Below are positions 1 through 10,199 of a stretch of DNA of 64,000 nucleotides, piece after piece (within the stretch, counting starts at the first letter, position 1; each line of letters opens with the position of its first letter). The notes under the pieces are model-generated. The model was not told the origin of the DNA. It worked only from the letters and a program-made list of their open reading frames with translations, and did not search any database. Made by a program: the position numbers and the translations under genes. The stretch is from NCBI RefSeq assembly GCF_900636825.1, contig NZ_LR134318.1:2017501-2081500 (forward strand). The letters run 5' to 3'. Source of the DNA: Pseudomonas fluorescens. Lineage in GTDB: Bacteria; Pseudomonadota; Gammaproteobacteria; Pseudomonadales; Pseudomonadaceae.

Positions 1-3000
1 CGGTATGGGAATTCTTCTGGCCGCTGCTGACCGGTGCGCGGTTGGTGGTCGCCGCGCCGGGCGTGCACCGCGATCCGCTGCAGCTCATCGATACGATCAA
101 TCGCTACGGGATCAGCACGCTGCACTTTGTGCCGTCGATGCTGCAGGCGTTCATTCATGAGACGGGCGTCGAAAGCTGTGTCGGCCTCAAACGTATCGTT
201 TGCAGCGGTGAGGCACTGCCACTGGACGCGCAGAACCAAGTCTTCGCCAAGCTGCCGAACGCCGCGCTCTACAACCTCTACGGCCCGACCGAAGCGGCCA
301 TCGACGTGACCCATTGGACTTGCGTTGATGAAGGCGCGGACAGCGTGCCGATCGGCCGGCCGATCGCCAACCTGCGCACCCATGTTCTTGACGCCGAGCT
401 GCTGCCGGTGCCGAGTGGCGTGGCCGGCGAACTGTACCTCGGTGGTGCGGGGCTGGCGCGCAGTTATCACCAGCGTCCGGCGCTGACGGCTGAGCGCTTC
501 GTGCCGTGCCCGTTCCATGACGGCGCGCGCCTGTACCGCACCGGTGACCGTGTGCGACAGCGTGCCGACGGTGTGATCGAATACCTCGGTCGCCTCGACC
601 ACCAAGTCAAACTGCGCGGTTTGCGCATTGAACTCGGCGAAATCGAAACCCGCCTGATCCAGCATTCGCTGGTGCGCGAAGCGGTGGTGCTGGTGCAGGG
701 CGGCAAACATCTGGTGGCTTATCTGGTGCTGGAAAATTCGCAGCCGGACGAGCAATGGCAGCAGGACGTCAAGGCGTGGCTGCTCGGCAGCCTGCCGGAA
801 TTCATGGTGCCGACTTACCTGATGACCCTGGCCAAGCTGCCGGTCACCGCCAACGGCAAACTTGACCGCAAAGCCTTGCCGCAACCGGACGCGGCGCCTC
901 AGCAAGCCTTCGTGGCACCCAAAGATGCCCTGCAAAAAGCGCTGGCGGCGATCTGGGAAGATGTGCTCGGTCTCGAACGCGTCGGCCTGGAGGACAACTT
1001 CTTCGAACTCGGTGGCGACTCGATCATTTCGATTCAGGTGGTCAGCCGGGCACGGCAGGCCGGGATTCGCATCAGCCCGCGCGACCTGTTCCAGTACCAA
1101 ACTGTGCGCAGCCTGGCGCAGGTGGCGACCCTGGAACAGCAGACGGCGGTCGATCAGGCGCCGGTGACCGGTGACGCCATTCTCGGGCCCATTCAGCAGG
1201 ATTTTTTCAGCCGCGCCATGCCGCTGCGGCAACACTGGAACCAATCGCTGCTGCTGACCCCGCGCGACAGCTTGAACGCGCAGTGGCTCGATGCGGCGCT
1301 CACGCAAGTCATCAATCATCACGACGCCTTGCGCCTGCGTTTTGTCGAGGCTGCCGACGGTTGGCAGCAAAGCCACAGCCCCGTGGTTGAAAGTGCAGAC
1401 CTGTGGCTGCGCGACGCCGAGTCCGCCGAGCAACTGACTGCGCTGTGCAACGACGCGCAACGCAGCCTCGACCTGAAGAACGGCCCGCTGCTGCGCGCCA
1501 TGCTGGTGACGCTGGCCGATGGCACTCAGCGTCTGGCGTTGATCGTTCATCACTTGGCGGTGGATGGCGTGTCCTGGCGGGTGTTGCTTGAAGATCTGCA
1601 GCAGGCCTATGAACAATTGTCGGCGGGCGGCGGCGTTCAGTTGCCGAGCAAAACCAGCGCGTTCCAGCGCTGGACGGCACGTCTTGCCAGCGACGCATCG
1701 CGTTTCGACGAACAAGTTGCTTACTGGAAAGCCCAGCATTACGGCGCAAAGGATTTGCCTTGCGAGCGTCCGCAGGGCAGCCGGCGCAACGCCGATGGCG
1801 AAAAAATCGAATGGCGCCTCGACGCCGAGCGAACCCGCCAGTTGCTGCAACAGGCCCCGGCGGCGTATCGCACGCAGGTCAACGATTTGCTGCTGACTGC
1901 GCTGGCACGCACTGTCAGTCGCTGGAGTCAGCAGCCGAGCACGTTGATCGAACTCGAAGGGCACGGCCGCGAAGACCTGTTCGAGGACATCGACCTGAGT
2001 CGCACGGTGGGTTGGTTCACCAGCCTGTTCCCGGTCAATCTGAGCGCTGCCGACGATCTCGACGGTTCGATCAAGGCAATCAAGGAGCAACTGCGTGCAG
2101 TGCCGGACAAAGGTCTGGGCTACGGCGTGCTGCGTTATCTGGCGGCGCCATCGGTGCGCGCCGAACTGGCTGAGCTGACGCCGCCACGCATCACCTTCAA
2201 CTACCTCGGCCAGTTCGACCGTCAGTTCGACGACGCGGCGCTGTTCGTGCCGTCCGCCGAAACCAGCGGCGTCGCACAGGATCCGACGGCACCGCTGGCG
2301 AACTGGCTGACCGTCGAAAGTCAGGTGTATGGCGGCGAACTGTCGATGAGCTGGGGATTCAGCCGCGAGATGTTCGACCGTTCGACCGTGCAGCAACTGG
2401 TGGACGATTACGCCAGCGAGCTGCACGCACTGATCGACCACTGCTGCAATCTGCCCGCCGCGCAAGCGACGCCATCGGACTTCCCGCTGGCTCGCGTGAG
2501 CCAGGCGCAACTGGACGCGTTGCCGGTGCCGGCCGGTCAGCTCGACGATGTGTATCCGTTGTCGCCGATGCAGCAGGGGCTGCTGTTTCACACCCTCTAC
2601 GAGCAAGCGGCAGGCGAGTACATCAATCAGTTGCGTGTCGATGTGCAAGGCCTTGACCCTGAGCGGTTCCGCGCCGCGTGGCAAGCCACGGTCGACGCGC
2701 AGGACATTCTGCGCAGCGGTTTCATCTGGCAGGGTGAGTTGGCGCAGCCGCTGCAGATTGTCCACAAGCACGTGCAATTGCCGTTCACCACGCTCGACTG
2801 GCGTGAGCGCGACGACCACGCCACAGCGCTCGCGGCGCTGGCCGAGGCCGAGCGTCAGCAAGGTTTCGATCTGACCCGTGCACCGCTGTTGCGGCTACTG
2901 CTGGTGCAGACCGGCGCCGCGCAATGGCACCTTATTTACACCCATCACCACATCCTCATGGACGGCTGGAGTAACTCGCAGTTGCTCGGCGAAGTGTTGC

Positions 3001-6000
3001 AGCGCTACAGCGGTCGCACGCCAACGAATGGCGGCGGGCGATATCGCGATTACATCGCCTGGCTGCAACGACAGGACGCAGCGCTGAGTGAGGATTTCTG
3101 GAGCGCTCAGTTGGCCGCGCTGCAGGAGCCGACCCGACTGGCGCGCGCGGCCACCGCTAATGAGAGCGGCAGCGGCCACGGCGATCACTACCTGACCCTG
3201 GACGTGCCGGGCACGCAGGCGCTGGAACATTTCGCGCGCCGGCAGAAAGTCACCGTCAACACCTTGGTGCAAGCGGCATGGCTGTTGTTGCTGCAACGCT
3301 ATACCGGACATGAAGCGGTGGCATTCGGCGCGACCGTGGCCGGGCGTCCGGCGGATCTGCCAGGCATCGAGCAACAGGTCGGTCTGTTCATCAACACCTT
3401 GCCGGTGATCGGCGCGCCGCGTCCGGATCAGACCGTTGGCCAATGGCTGCAAGCCGTACAGGCGCAAAACCTCAGCCTGCGTGATTTCGAGCATACGCCG
3501 CTGGCCGATATCCAGCGTTGGGCCGGGCAGGGCGGTGAAGCGCTGTTCGACAACATTCTGGTGTTCGAAAACTACCCGATTGCCCAAGCGCTGAACCAGG
3601 CCGGGCAAGGGCTGACATTCGGTGAAGTCGGCAACTTTGAACAGACCCACTATGCATTGAGCGTCGCGGTGACCCTCGGCGCGCAATTGGCCTTGCACTT
3701 CAGCTACGATCGCAGCCAATTCGCCGGCGCGGTCATCGCTGATATCAGTGCGCACCTGCTGCAATTGCTTGAGCAGTTCGCCGTGTCCGCCGAACGCAAC
3801 CTCGGCGAAATTGCCTTGGCCAGCGCTGCGGAACAGGCACGCCAGCAAGCCGACAATCAGCCGCAGCCGTATCCGATCGATCTCGGCGTGCACCAGCGCA
3901 TCGCCGCGTTGGCCGCCGAACGTCCGCAACGCACGGCGGTGATTTTCAACGGCCAGCACTTCAGCTATGGCGAAATCGACCAGCGTGCCAATCAACTCGC
4001 TCATGCGCTGATCGCCCGTGGCGTCGGCGCAGAAACCCGCGTCGGCGTGGCCTTGCCGCGCAGCGAAGCGGTGATTGTCGCGCTGCTGGCCGTGCTCAAG
4101 GCGGGCGGCGCTTATGTGCCGCTGGACACCAGTTACCCGCGCGAGCGCCTGGCCTATCTGATCGAGGATTCCGGGCTGGCGCTGCTGATCAGCGACTCGT
4201 CGGTATCGGCGCAATTACCGCTTGCCGAGTCGGTGCCGTTGCTGGAACTCGACCGTCTCGACTTGCGCGAATTGCCGATCACGGCGCCGACGGTGCAAGT
4301 CGATCCGGACAATCTGGCGTACGTGATTTACACCTCCGGCTCCACCGGTAACCCGAAAGGCGTCAGCGTCGCCCATGGCCCGCTGGCGATGCATTGCCAG
4401 GCCATCGGTGAGCGCTATGAAATGCGTGACAGCGACTGCGAATTCCATTTCATGTCGTTCGCCTTCGACGGTGCCCATGAGCGCTGGCTGACCAGCCTGA
4501 CCCACGGCGCCTCGCTGCTGATTCGCGACGACACCCTGTGGACGCCGGAGCAGACCTATAACGCGATGATCGAACACGGCGTGACCGTGGTCGCCTTCCC
4601 GCCGGTGTACCTGCAACAACTCGCCGAACACGCCGAGCGCGTCGGCCATCCGCCGAAGGTACGTATCTATTGCTTCGGCGGCGATGCGGTGCCGAACGCC
4701 AGTTTCGAGCGGGTCAAACGCGCTCTCGATCCGGACTACATCATCAACGGCTACGGCCCGACCGAAACCGTGGTCACCCCGCTGATCTGGAAGGCCGGAC
4801 GCGAAGTGTCGTGCGGCGCTGCCTACGCGCCGATCGGCAGTCGCATCGGCGATCGCAGCGCCTATGTGCTGGATGCCGATCTGAACCTGCTGCCGCAAGG
4901 CATGGCCGGTGAGCTGTACCTCGGTGGCACCGGGCTGGCGCGCGGTTATCTGAACCGTCCGGGGCTGACCGCCGAGCGCTTCGTCGCTGATCCGTTCAGC
5001 AGCACCGGCGGCTTGCTTTATCGCACCGGCGACCTGGTGCGTCAGCGTGTCGACGGCACATTCGATTACCTCGATCGCATCGACAATCAGGTGAAGATCC
5101 GCGGTTTCCGCATCGAGTTGGGTGAAGTCGAAGCGGCGCTGCAAGCCCTCGACGGCGTGCGCGAAGCGGTGGTGGTGGCGCAGGAAGGCAGCGCCGGCAG
5201 CGGCAAGCGTCTGGTGGCCTATGTCGTCAGCGATACGACGCGCACCGACTTCACCGATGAGCTGCGTGCGCAACTTCAGGCGACGTTGCCAGCGCATATG
5301 GTGCCGGCGTATGTGCTGCGACTGCAGCGTCTGCCGCTGACACCGAACGGCAAACTCGATCGCAAGAACCTGCCGAAACCGGACGTCAGCCAATTGCAAC
5401 AGGCTTACGTCGCGCCGCAAACCGAGCTGGAGCGGCAACTGGCAACGATCTGGCAAGACGTGCTCAAGCTGGAACAGGTCGGCAGCAGCGACAACTTCTT
5501 CGAACTGGGCGGCGACTCGATCATTTCCATCCAGGTGGTCAGCCGCGCCCGGCAGGCCGGGATTCGCTTCACGCCGAAAGACCTGTTCCAGCACCAGACC
5601 ATCGCCGCGCTGGCGGTGGTCGCGCAGACCGGCGAAGCGCTGCAACAGATCGACCAGCGGCCGGTGACCGGCAGCACAGCGCTGTTGCCGATTCATCAGG
5701 AATTTTTTGCGCAAGCGATTCCTGATCGTCACCACTGGAACCAGTCGGTGATGCTCAAGCCGACGCAGACGCTGGATGCGCAGGTGCTGGAACAGGCGCT
5801 GGACGCGTTGCTGCTGCATCACGACAGCCTGCGTCTGGAGTTTGTCGAGCAGGCTGACGGTTGGATCGCGCAATACCGTGATGTTGCCACGCAGGCGGGC
5901 GAGACCATTCTGTGGCAGGTCGAGGTCGCTGATCTTGCTGCCCTCGAGGCGCTGGGTGACAAGGCGCAGCGCAGCCTGCAATTGAGCGGTGGCTCGTTGG

Positions 6001-9000
6001 TTCGCGCGGTGCTGGCGAACCTGGCGGACGGCACTCAACGCTTGCTGCTGATCGTTCATCACCTGGTGGTCGATGGCGTGTCGTGGCGGATCCTGTTCGA
6101 AGACCTGCAGAACGCTTATCGGCAGATTGTTGCCGGTAACGCTGTGCAATTGCCGGCCAAGACCAGTGCGGTCAAAACGTGGGCGGCGGCTTTGCAGGAA
6201 TATGCCGCGACGCCTGCGTTGCAGGCCGAACTGGGCTTTTGGCAGCAGCAGTTGCAGGGCGCGTCGGCAGCGTTGCCGTACGACCATGCCGATGGCGGGC
6301 AGCAACACGACCAAGCAGCGACGATCCGCAGCAAACTGGATCAGAACCTGACCCGCCAGTTGCTGCAAGAGGCGCCCGCAGCCTATCGCACGCAAGTCAA
6401 CGATGTGCTGTTGACGGCATTGGCGCGGGTGATGGTGCGCTGGACCGGCGGCGACCATGCGCTGGTGCTGCTGGAAGGCCATGGCCGTGAAGATCTGTTC
6501 GACAGCGTCGATCTCACCCGCACCGTGGGCTGGTTCACCAGCGTGTTCCCGGCACGGCTTTCGCCAGCCGCTGACCGGGGGGCGTCGCTCAAACAGGTCA
6601 AGGAACAATTGCGCGCGATACCGCACAAAGGCCTCGGCTTCGGTGCACTCGCGCATCTGGGCGATGCGCCGGCGCGCGAAGCATTGCGCGGGCTGCCGGC
6701 ACCGCGCCTGACGTTCAACTACCTGGGCCAGTTCGACGGCAGTTTTGCCCAAGCGGACCAGGCGTTGTTCGCGCCGACTGGTGAATCCGCTGGTGCTGAA
6801 GTCAATCTGCAGGGGCCGCTCGGCAACCCACTGGCGCTGAACGGCAAAGTCTTCGGCGGCGAGCTGGATCTGAGCTGGACTTACAGCGCTGCGATGTTCG
6901 ATGCCGCGACCATCCAGCGTCTGGCCGATGATTATGTGCAGGAACTGACGGCGCTGATCGGCCACTGCTGCGATGCCAACAACCGTGGCGTGACGCCGTC
7001 GGACTTCCCGTTGGCGCGACTGTCACAAGCGCAACTGGATGCGCTGGTGCTGGAGCCGCAAGGCATCGATGACATTTACCCGCTGTCGCCGATGCAGCAG
7101 GGCATGTTGTTCCATTCGCTGCTCGAACAGGGCAGTGGCGACTACATCAATCAGATGCGCCTGGACGTCGATGGTGTCGATCCACAGCGTTTCCGCGCCG
7201 CCTGGCAAGCGGTGGTGGGTGCCCATGACATTTTGCGCACCGGGTTCTTCTGGCAAGGCGACTTGCCGCAACCGGTGCAAGTGGTGCAGCGGCAGGTAGA
7301 AGTGCCGTTCAGCGTCCTCGACTGGAACGGCAAGGCCGATCTGCACGCGGCGCTGCAAACTCTCGCCTCTGAAGAACGCGCATTGGGCCTCGACCTGACC
7401 TGTGCGCCACTGCTGCGTTTGGTGCTGGTGCGCACTGCAACTGATCGTCATCACCTGATCTACACCAACCATCACATCCTCATGGATGGCTGGAGCAGCG
7501 CGCAGTTGCTCGGCGAAGTCTTGCAGCATTATCGCGGCGAAGAGGTGCCGCGCCCGGTGGGTCGCTATCGCGATTACATCGCTTGGTTACAGGGTCAGGA
7601 CGCGACGGCCGCTGAGCATTACTGGCTGTCGACATTGGGCAATCTGGATCAACCGACGCGCCTGGCGAATGTGATTGCGCGGCCACACGATGATTTACCG
7701 AGCGTCGGTTACGGCGATCATCACCACGTACTGGACGCCGATCTGAGCGCACGTCTGGGTGAATTCGCCCGGGCCTCGAAAGTCACCGTCAACACGCTGG
7801 TGCAAGCCGCGTGGCTGTTGCTCTTGCAGCGTTTTACCGGCAAGGACCGGGTGGCGTTCGGTGCGACGGTAGCCGGGCGCCCGGCGGATCTGCCGGGGGC
7901 CGAAGCGCAGATCGGGCTGTTCATCAACACCCTGCCGGTGGTCGCCGCGCCGCAATCGCATCAGAGTCTGGCCAGTTGGCTGCAAGCGGTGCAGGCGCAG
8001 AATCTGGCGTCACGCGAGTTCGAACACACGCCGCTGGCGGACATTCAGCGCTGGGCCGGGCAGGGTGGCGAGGCGCTGTTCGACAGTTTGATGGTGTTCG
8101 AAAACTACCCGATTGGCGAAGCTCTGGAACGCGGCGCGCCGCAAGGGCTGCGCTTTGGCGCGGTGGCCAATCAAGAGCAGACCAATTACCCGCTGACCTT
8201 GTTGGTGAGCATGGGCGCGCAGTTGTCGGTGCATTTCAGTTATCAGCGCGACAGTTTCACCGCGGAAAGCGTGACGCAATTGGGCGCTACTCTGCAGCGT
8301 CTGCTCGAGCAGATGGCCGAGCCGGGTGAGCGTTCGCTGGGCGAGTTGCAGTTGATCGACGTCGCACCGCCAATCGATTCCCGCTTTGATACCGAGCAGT
8401 GCATTCATCAGGCAATTGCCCATCAGGTGGCGACAGCGCCGGATGCACCGGCGGTGACCTTCGGCGCGTTGCAACTGACTTACGCCGAACTGGATGCGCA
8501 GGCCAATCGTCTGGCGCACCAACTGATCGAACTTGGTGTCGGCCCGGAAGTGCGCGTCGGCGTAGCGATGCCACGTTCCGAGCAGTTGCTGATCGCATTG
8601 CTGGCGGTGCTCAAGGCCGGTGGCGCTTATGTGCCGCTGGATCCGGACTATCCGGCTGAGCGCGTCGCCTACATGCTTGAAGACAGCCGTGCGCGCGTGT
8701 TGCTCACTGAGCAGGCGGTCGCTGCGACATTGCACGTGCCAAGCGCAACCCACGTGCTGCTGCTCGATCAGGTGTCGCTGAGGGATTATCCGCACAGCGC
8801 ACCGCAAACATCCGTCGCACCGGACAACCTGGCCTACGTGATCTACACCTCGGGCTCCACCGGCAAACCGAAAGGCGTGGCGATTGCCCATCGCAATGTC
8901 ATGGCGCTGATCGACTGGTCGGCCAAAGTCTACAGCCGCGACGATATCCAAGGCGTATTGGCCTCGACTTCGGTGTGTTTCGACCTGTCGGTGTGGGAGC

Positions 9001-10199
9001 TGTTCGTCACTCTGGCCAATGGCGGCTCGCTGATCATCGCGCGCAATGCGCTGGAGCTGCCGAACCTGCCGGCGCGAGATCAGGTGCGCCTGATCAACAC
9101 GGTGCCATCGGCGATCGCTGCGCTGCAACGCGCCGGACAGATTCCGCCGAGCGTGCGCATCATCAATCTGGCCGGCGAGCCACTCAAGCAAGGGTTGGTC
9201 GACGCGCTGTATCAGCAGGCGACGGTCGAGCATGTCTACGACCTGTACGGCCCGTCGGAAGACACCACTTACTCAACCTGGACCCGCCGCCGCGCCAATG
9301 GCCAGCCACGCATCGGTCGCGTCCTCGAGCACAGCGCCAGCCATCTGCTCGACGCCGATCTGCATGCGGTGCCGTCAGGGGTGTCGGCTGAGCTGTACCT
9401 GTCTGGCGCCGGCATCACTCGCGGTTATCTGGGACGCGCCGCGCTGACCGCCGAGCGCTTCGTACCGAATCCGTTCGTCGGCAACGGCGAGCGCCTGTAC
9501 CGCACCGGCGACCTGATTCGCCAGCGCGAACAAGGCGAACTCGAGTACATGGGCCGGATCGACCATCAGGTGAAAATTCGTGGCTTCCGCATCGAACTGG
9601 GGGAGATCGAGGCGCGATTGCTCGGCCAACCGGCGGTCAGTGAAGCGGCGGTGCTTGCCGTTGAGGGGGAGGGCGGTGCGCAACTGGTGGCCTACGTGGT
9701 CGCGCCGGCACTGGATCGGGATGACGACGCAGCGCAGCGGCAATTGCGCGACGGACTAAAGACTGGCCTCAAGTCTTCGTTACCTGACTACATGATTCCC
9801 GCGCACCTGTTGTTCCTTGAACAGTTGCCACTGACCCCCAACGGCAAACTCGACCGCAAGGCCCTGCCCGCGGTCGATGCCAGCCAGATGCAGGCCGCCT
9901 ATGTCGCGCCGCAGAGTGAGCTTGAGCAACAGGTCGCGGCGATCTGGCAGCAAGTGCTCGAGGTTGAACGCATTGGTCTGAGTGATCACTTCTTCGAACT
10001 GGGCGGGCACTCGCTGCTGGCGGTCAACGTGGTGTCGCGCATGGCTCTTGAACTGGGCCTGACGCTGACCCCGCAACTGTTATTCCAGCACCCCGTCCTG
10101 AGCGATTTTGTCGCTCGACTCGATACAGGAGGCGGGGCAATCAACGAACAGAAACTGAGCAAGCTGGAAGCCCTGCTTGACGATATGGAGGAAGTCTGA
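1..10199 (+). CDS. Pyoverdine-type NRPS, 5'-truncated: (A)-T-E-C-A-T-E-C-A-T
   Basis: The reading frame is open from base 3, so the gene starts outside the window. Counting visible residues: partial A domain 1-290, T 300-370 (GGDSI), epimerisation domain 385-820 (HHLAVDGVSWR), C 840-1280 (HHHILMDGWS), A 1290-1790, T, E 1885-2335 (HHLVVDG), C 2350-2780, A 2795-3285, and a last T with GGHSL. Pocket residues read against GrsA are xxWHVSLID (Ser; first two lost at the edge), DGEACGGVT (basic residue, probably Lys) and DLWNNALTY (Ala-like). The E domains imply D-Ser and the D-form of the second residue. The T domains before E carry GGDS and the last carries GGHS, as expected. The stop overlaps the next start by one base (TGATG), so translation is probably coupled. 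It belongs to the PvdI/PvdJ class; I cannot assign which. The pyoverdine role follows from the neighbours. Confidence 0.95.
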   Translation, partial: VWEFFWPLLTGARLVVAAPGVHRDPLQLIDTINRYGISTLHFVPSMLQAFIHETGVESCVGLKRIVCSGEALPLDAQNQVFAKLPNAALYNLYGPTEAAIDVTHWTCVDEGADSVPIGRPIANLRTHVLDAELLPVPSGVAGELYLGGAGLARSYHQRPALTAERFVPCPFHDGARLYRTGDRVRQRADGVIEYLGRLDHQVKLRGLRIELGEIETRLIQHSLVREAVVLVQGGKHLVAYLVLENSQPDEQWQQDVKAWLLGSLPEFMVPTYLMTLAKLPVTANGKLDRKALPQPDAAPQQAFVAPKDALQKALAAIWEDVLGLERVGLEDNFFELGGDSIISIQVVSRARQAGIRISPRDLFQYQTVRSLAQVATLEQQTAVDQAPVTGDAILGPIQQDFFSRAMPLRQHWNQSLLLTPRDSLNAQWLDAALTQVINHHDALRLRFVEAADGWQQSHSPVVESADLWLRDAESAEQLTALCNDAQRSLDLKNGPLLRAMLVTLADGTQRLALIVHHLAVDGVSWRVLLEDLQQAYEQLSAGGGVQLPSKTSAFQRWTARLASDASRFDEQVAYWKAQHYGAKDLPCERPQGSRRNADGEKIEWRLDAERTRQLLQQAPAAYRTQVNDLLLTALARTVSRWSQQPSTLIELEGHGREDLFEDIDLSRTVGWFTSLFPVNLSAADDLDGSIKAIKEQLRAVPDKGLGYGVLRYLAAPSVRAELAELTPPRITFNYLGQFDRQFDDAALFVPSAETSGVAQDPTAPLANWLTVESQVYGGELSMSWGFSREMFDRSTVQQLVDDYASELHALIDHCCNLPAAQATPSDFPLARVSQAQLDALPVPAGQLDDVYPLSPMQQGLLFHTLYEQAAGEYINQLRVDVQGLDPERFRAAWQATVDAQDILRSGFIWQGELAQPLQIVHKHVQLPFTTLDWRERDDHATALAALAEAERQQGFDLTRAPLLRLLLVQTGAAQWHLIYTHHHILMDGWSNSQLLGEVLQRYSGRTPTNGGGRYRDYIAWLQRQDAALSEDFWSAQLAALQEPTRLARAATANESGSGHGDHYLTLDVPGTQALEHFARRQKVTVNTLVQAAWLLLLQRYTGHEAVAFGATVAGRPADLPGIEQQVGLFINTLPVIGAPRPDQTVGQWLQAVQAQNLSLRDFEHTPLADIQRWAGQGGEALFDNILVFENYPIAQALNQAGQGLTFGEVGNFEQTHYALSVAVTLGAQLALHFSYDRSQFAGAVIADISAHLLQLLEQFAVSAERNLGEIALASAAEQARQQADNQPQPYPIDLGVHQRIAALAAERPQRTAVIFNGQHFSYGEIDQRANQLAHALIARGVGAETRVGVALPRSEAVIVALLAVLKAGGAYVPLDTSYPRERLAYLIEDSGLALLISDSSVSAQLPLAESVPLLELDRLDLRELPITAPTVQVDPDNLAYVIYTSGSTGNPKGVSVAHGPLAMHCQAIGERYEMRDSDCEFHFMSFAFDGAHERWLTSLTHGASLLIRDDTLWTPEQTYNAMIEHGVTVVAFPPVYLQQLAEHAERVGHPPKVRIYCFGGDAVPNASFERVKRALDPDYIINGYGPTETVVTPLIWKAGREVSCGAAYAPIGSRIGDRSAYVLDADLNLLPQGMAGELYLGGTGLARGYLNRPGLTAERFVADPFSSTGGLLYRTGDLVRQRVDGTFDYLDRIDNQVKIRGFRIELGEVEAALQALDGVREAVVVAQEGSAGSGKRLVAYVVSDTTRTDFTDELRAQLQATLPAHMVPAYVLRLQRLPLTPNGKLDRKNLPKPDVSQLQQAYVAPQTELERQLATIWQDVLKLEQVGSSDNFFELGGDSIISIQVVSRARQAGIRFTPKDLFQHQTIAALAVVAQTGEALQQIDQRPVTGSTALLPIHQEFFAQAIPDRHHWNQSVMLKPTQTLDAQVLEQALDALLLHHDSLRLEFVEQADGWIAQYRDVATQAGETILWQVEVADLAALEALGDKAQRSLQLSGGSLVRAVLANLADGTQRLLLIVHHLVVDGVSWRILFEDLQNAYRQIVAGNAVQLPAKTSAVKTWAAALQEYAATPALQAELGFWQQQLQGASAALPYDHADGGQQHDQAATIRSKLDQNLTRQLLQEAPAAYRTQVNDVLLTALARVMVRWTGGDHALVLLEGHGREDLFDSVDLTRTVGWFTSVFPARLSPAADRGASLKQVKEQLRAIPHKGLGFGALAHLGDAPAREALRGLPAPRLTFNYLGQFDGSFAQADQALFAPTGESAGAEVNLQGPLGNPLALNGKVFGGELDLSWTYSAAMFDAATIQRLADDYVQELTALIGHCCDANNRGVTPSDFPLARLSQAQLDALVLEPQGIDDIYPLSPMQQGMLFHSLLEQGSGDYINQMRLDVDGVDPQRFRAAWQAVVGAHDILRTGFFWQGDLPQPVQVVQRQVEVPFSVLDWNGKADLHAALQTLASEERALGLDLTCAPLLRLVLVRTATDRHHLIYTNHHILMDGWSSAQLLGEVLQHYRGEEVPRPVGRYRDYIAWLQGQDATAAEHYWLSTLGNLDQPTRLANVIARPHDDLPSVGYGDHHHVLDADLSARLGEFARASKVTVNTLVQAAWLLLLQRFTGKDRVAFGATVAGRPADLPGAEAQIGLFINTLPVVAAPQSHQSLASWLQAVQAQNLASREFEHTPLADIQRWAGQGGEALFDSLMVFENYPIGEALERGAPQGLRFGAVANQEQTNYPLTLLVSMGAQLSVHFSYQRDSFTAESVTQLGATLQRLLEQMAEPGERSLGELQLIDVAPPIDSRFDTEQCIHQAIAHQVATAPDAPAVTFGALQLTYAELDAQANRLAHQLIELGVGPEVRVGVAMPRSEQLLIALLAVLKAGGAYVPLDPDYPAERVAYMLEDSRARVLLTEQAVAATLHVPSATHVLLLDQVSLRDYPHSAPQTSVAPDNLAYVIYTSGSTGKPKGVAIAHRNVMALIDWSAKVYSRDDIQGVLASTSVCFDLSVWELFVTLANGGSLIIARNALELPNLPARDQVRLINTVPSAIAALQRAGQIPPSVRIINLAGEPLKQGLVDALYQQATVEHVYDLYGPSEDTTYSTWTRRRANGQPRIGRVLEHSASHLLDADLHAVPSGVSAELYLSGAGITRGYLGRAALTAERFVPNPFVGNGERLYRTGDLIRQREQGELEYMGRIDHQVKIRGFRIELGEIEARLLGQPAVSEAAVLAVEGEGGAQLVAYVVAPALDRDDDAAQRQLRDGLKTGLKSSLPDYMIPAHLLFLEQLPLTPNGKLDRKALPAVDASQMQAAYVAPQSELEQQVAAIWQQVLEVERIGLSDHFFELGGHSLLAVNVVSRMALELGLTLTPQLLFQHPVLSDFVARLDTGGGAINEQKLSKLEALLDDMEEV

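Noticed and set aside
4215..6965. Long minus-strand open frame (916 codons) opposite the first NRPS
   Set aside because: The plus strand carries unmistakable E, C and A domain motifs; antisense open frames of this length are normal in high-GC Pseudomonas coding DNA, and this one shows no domain.
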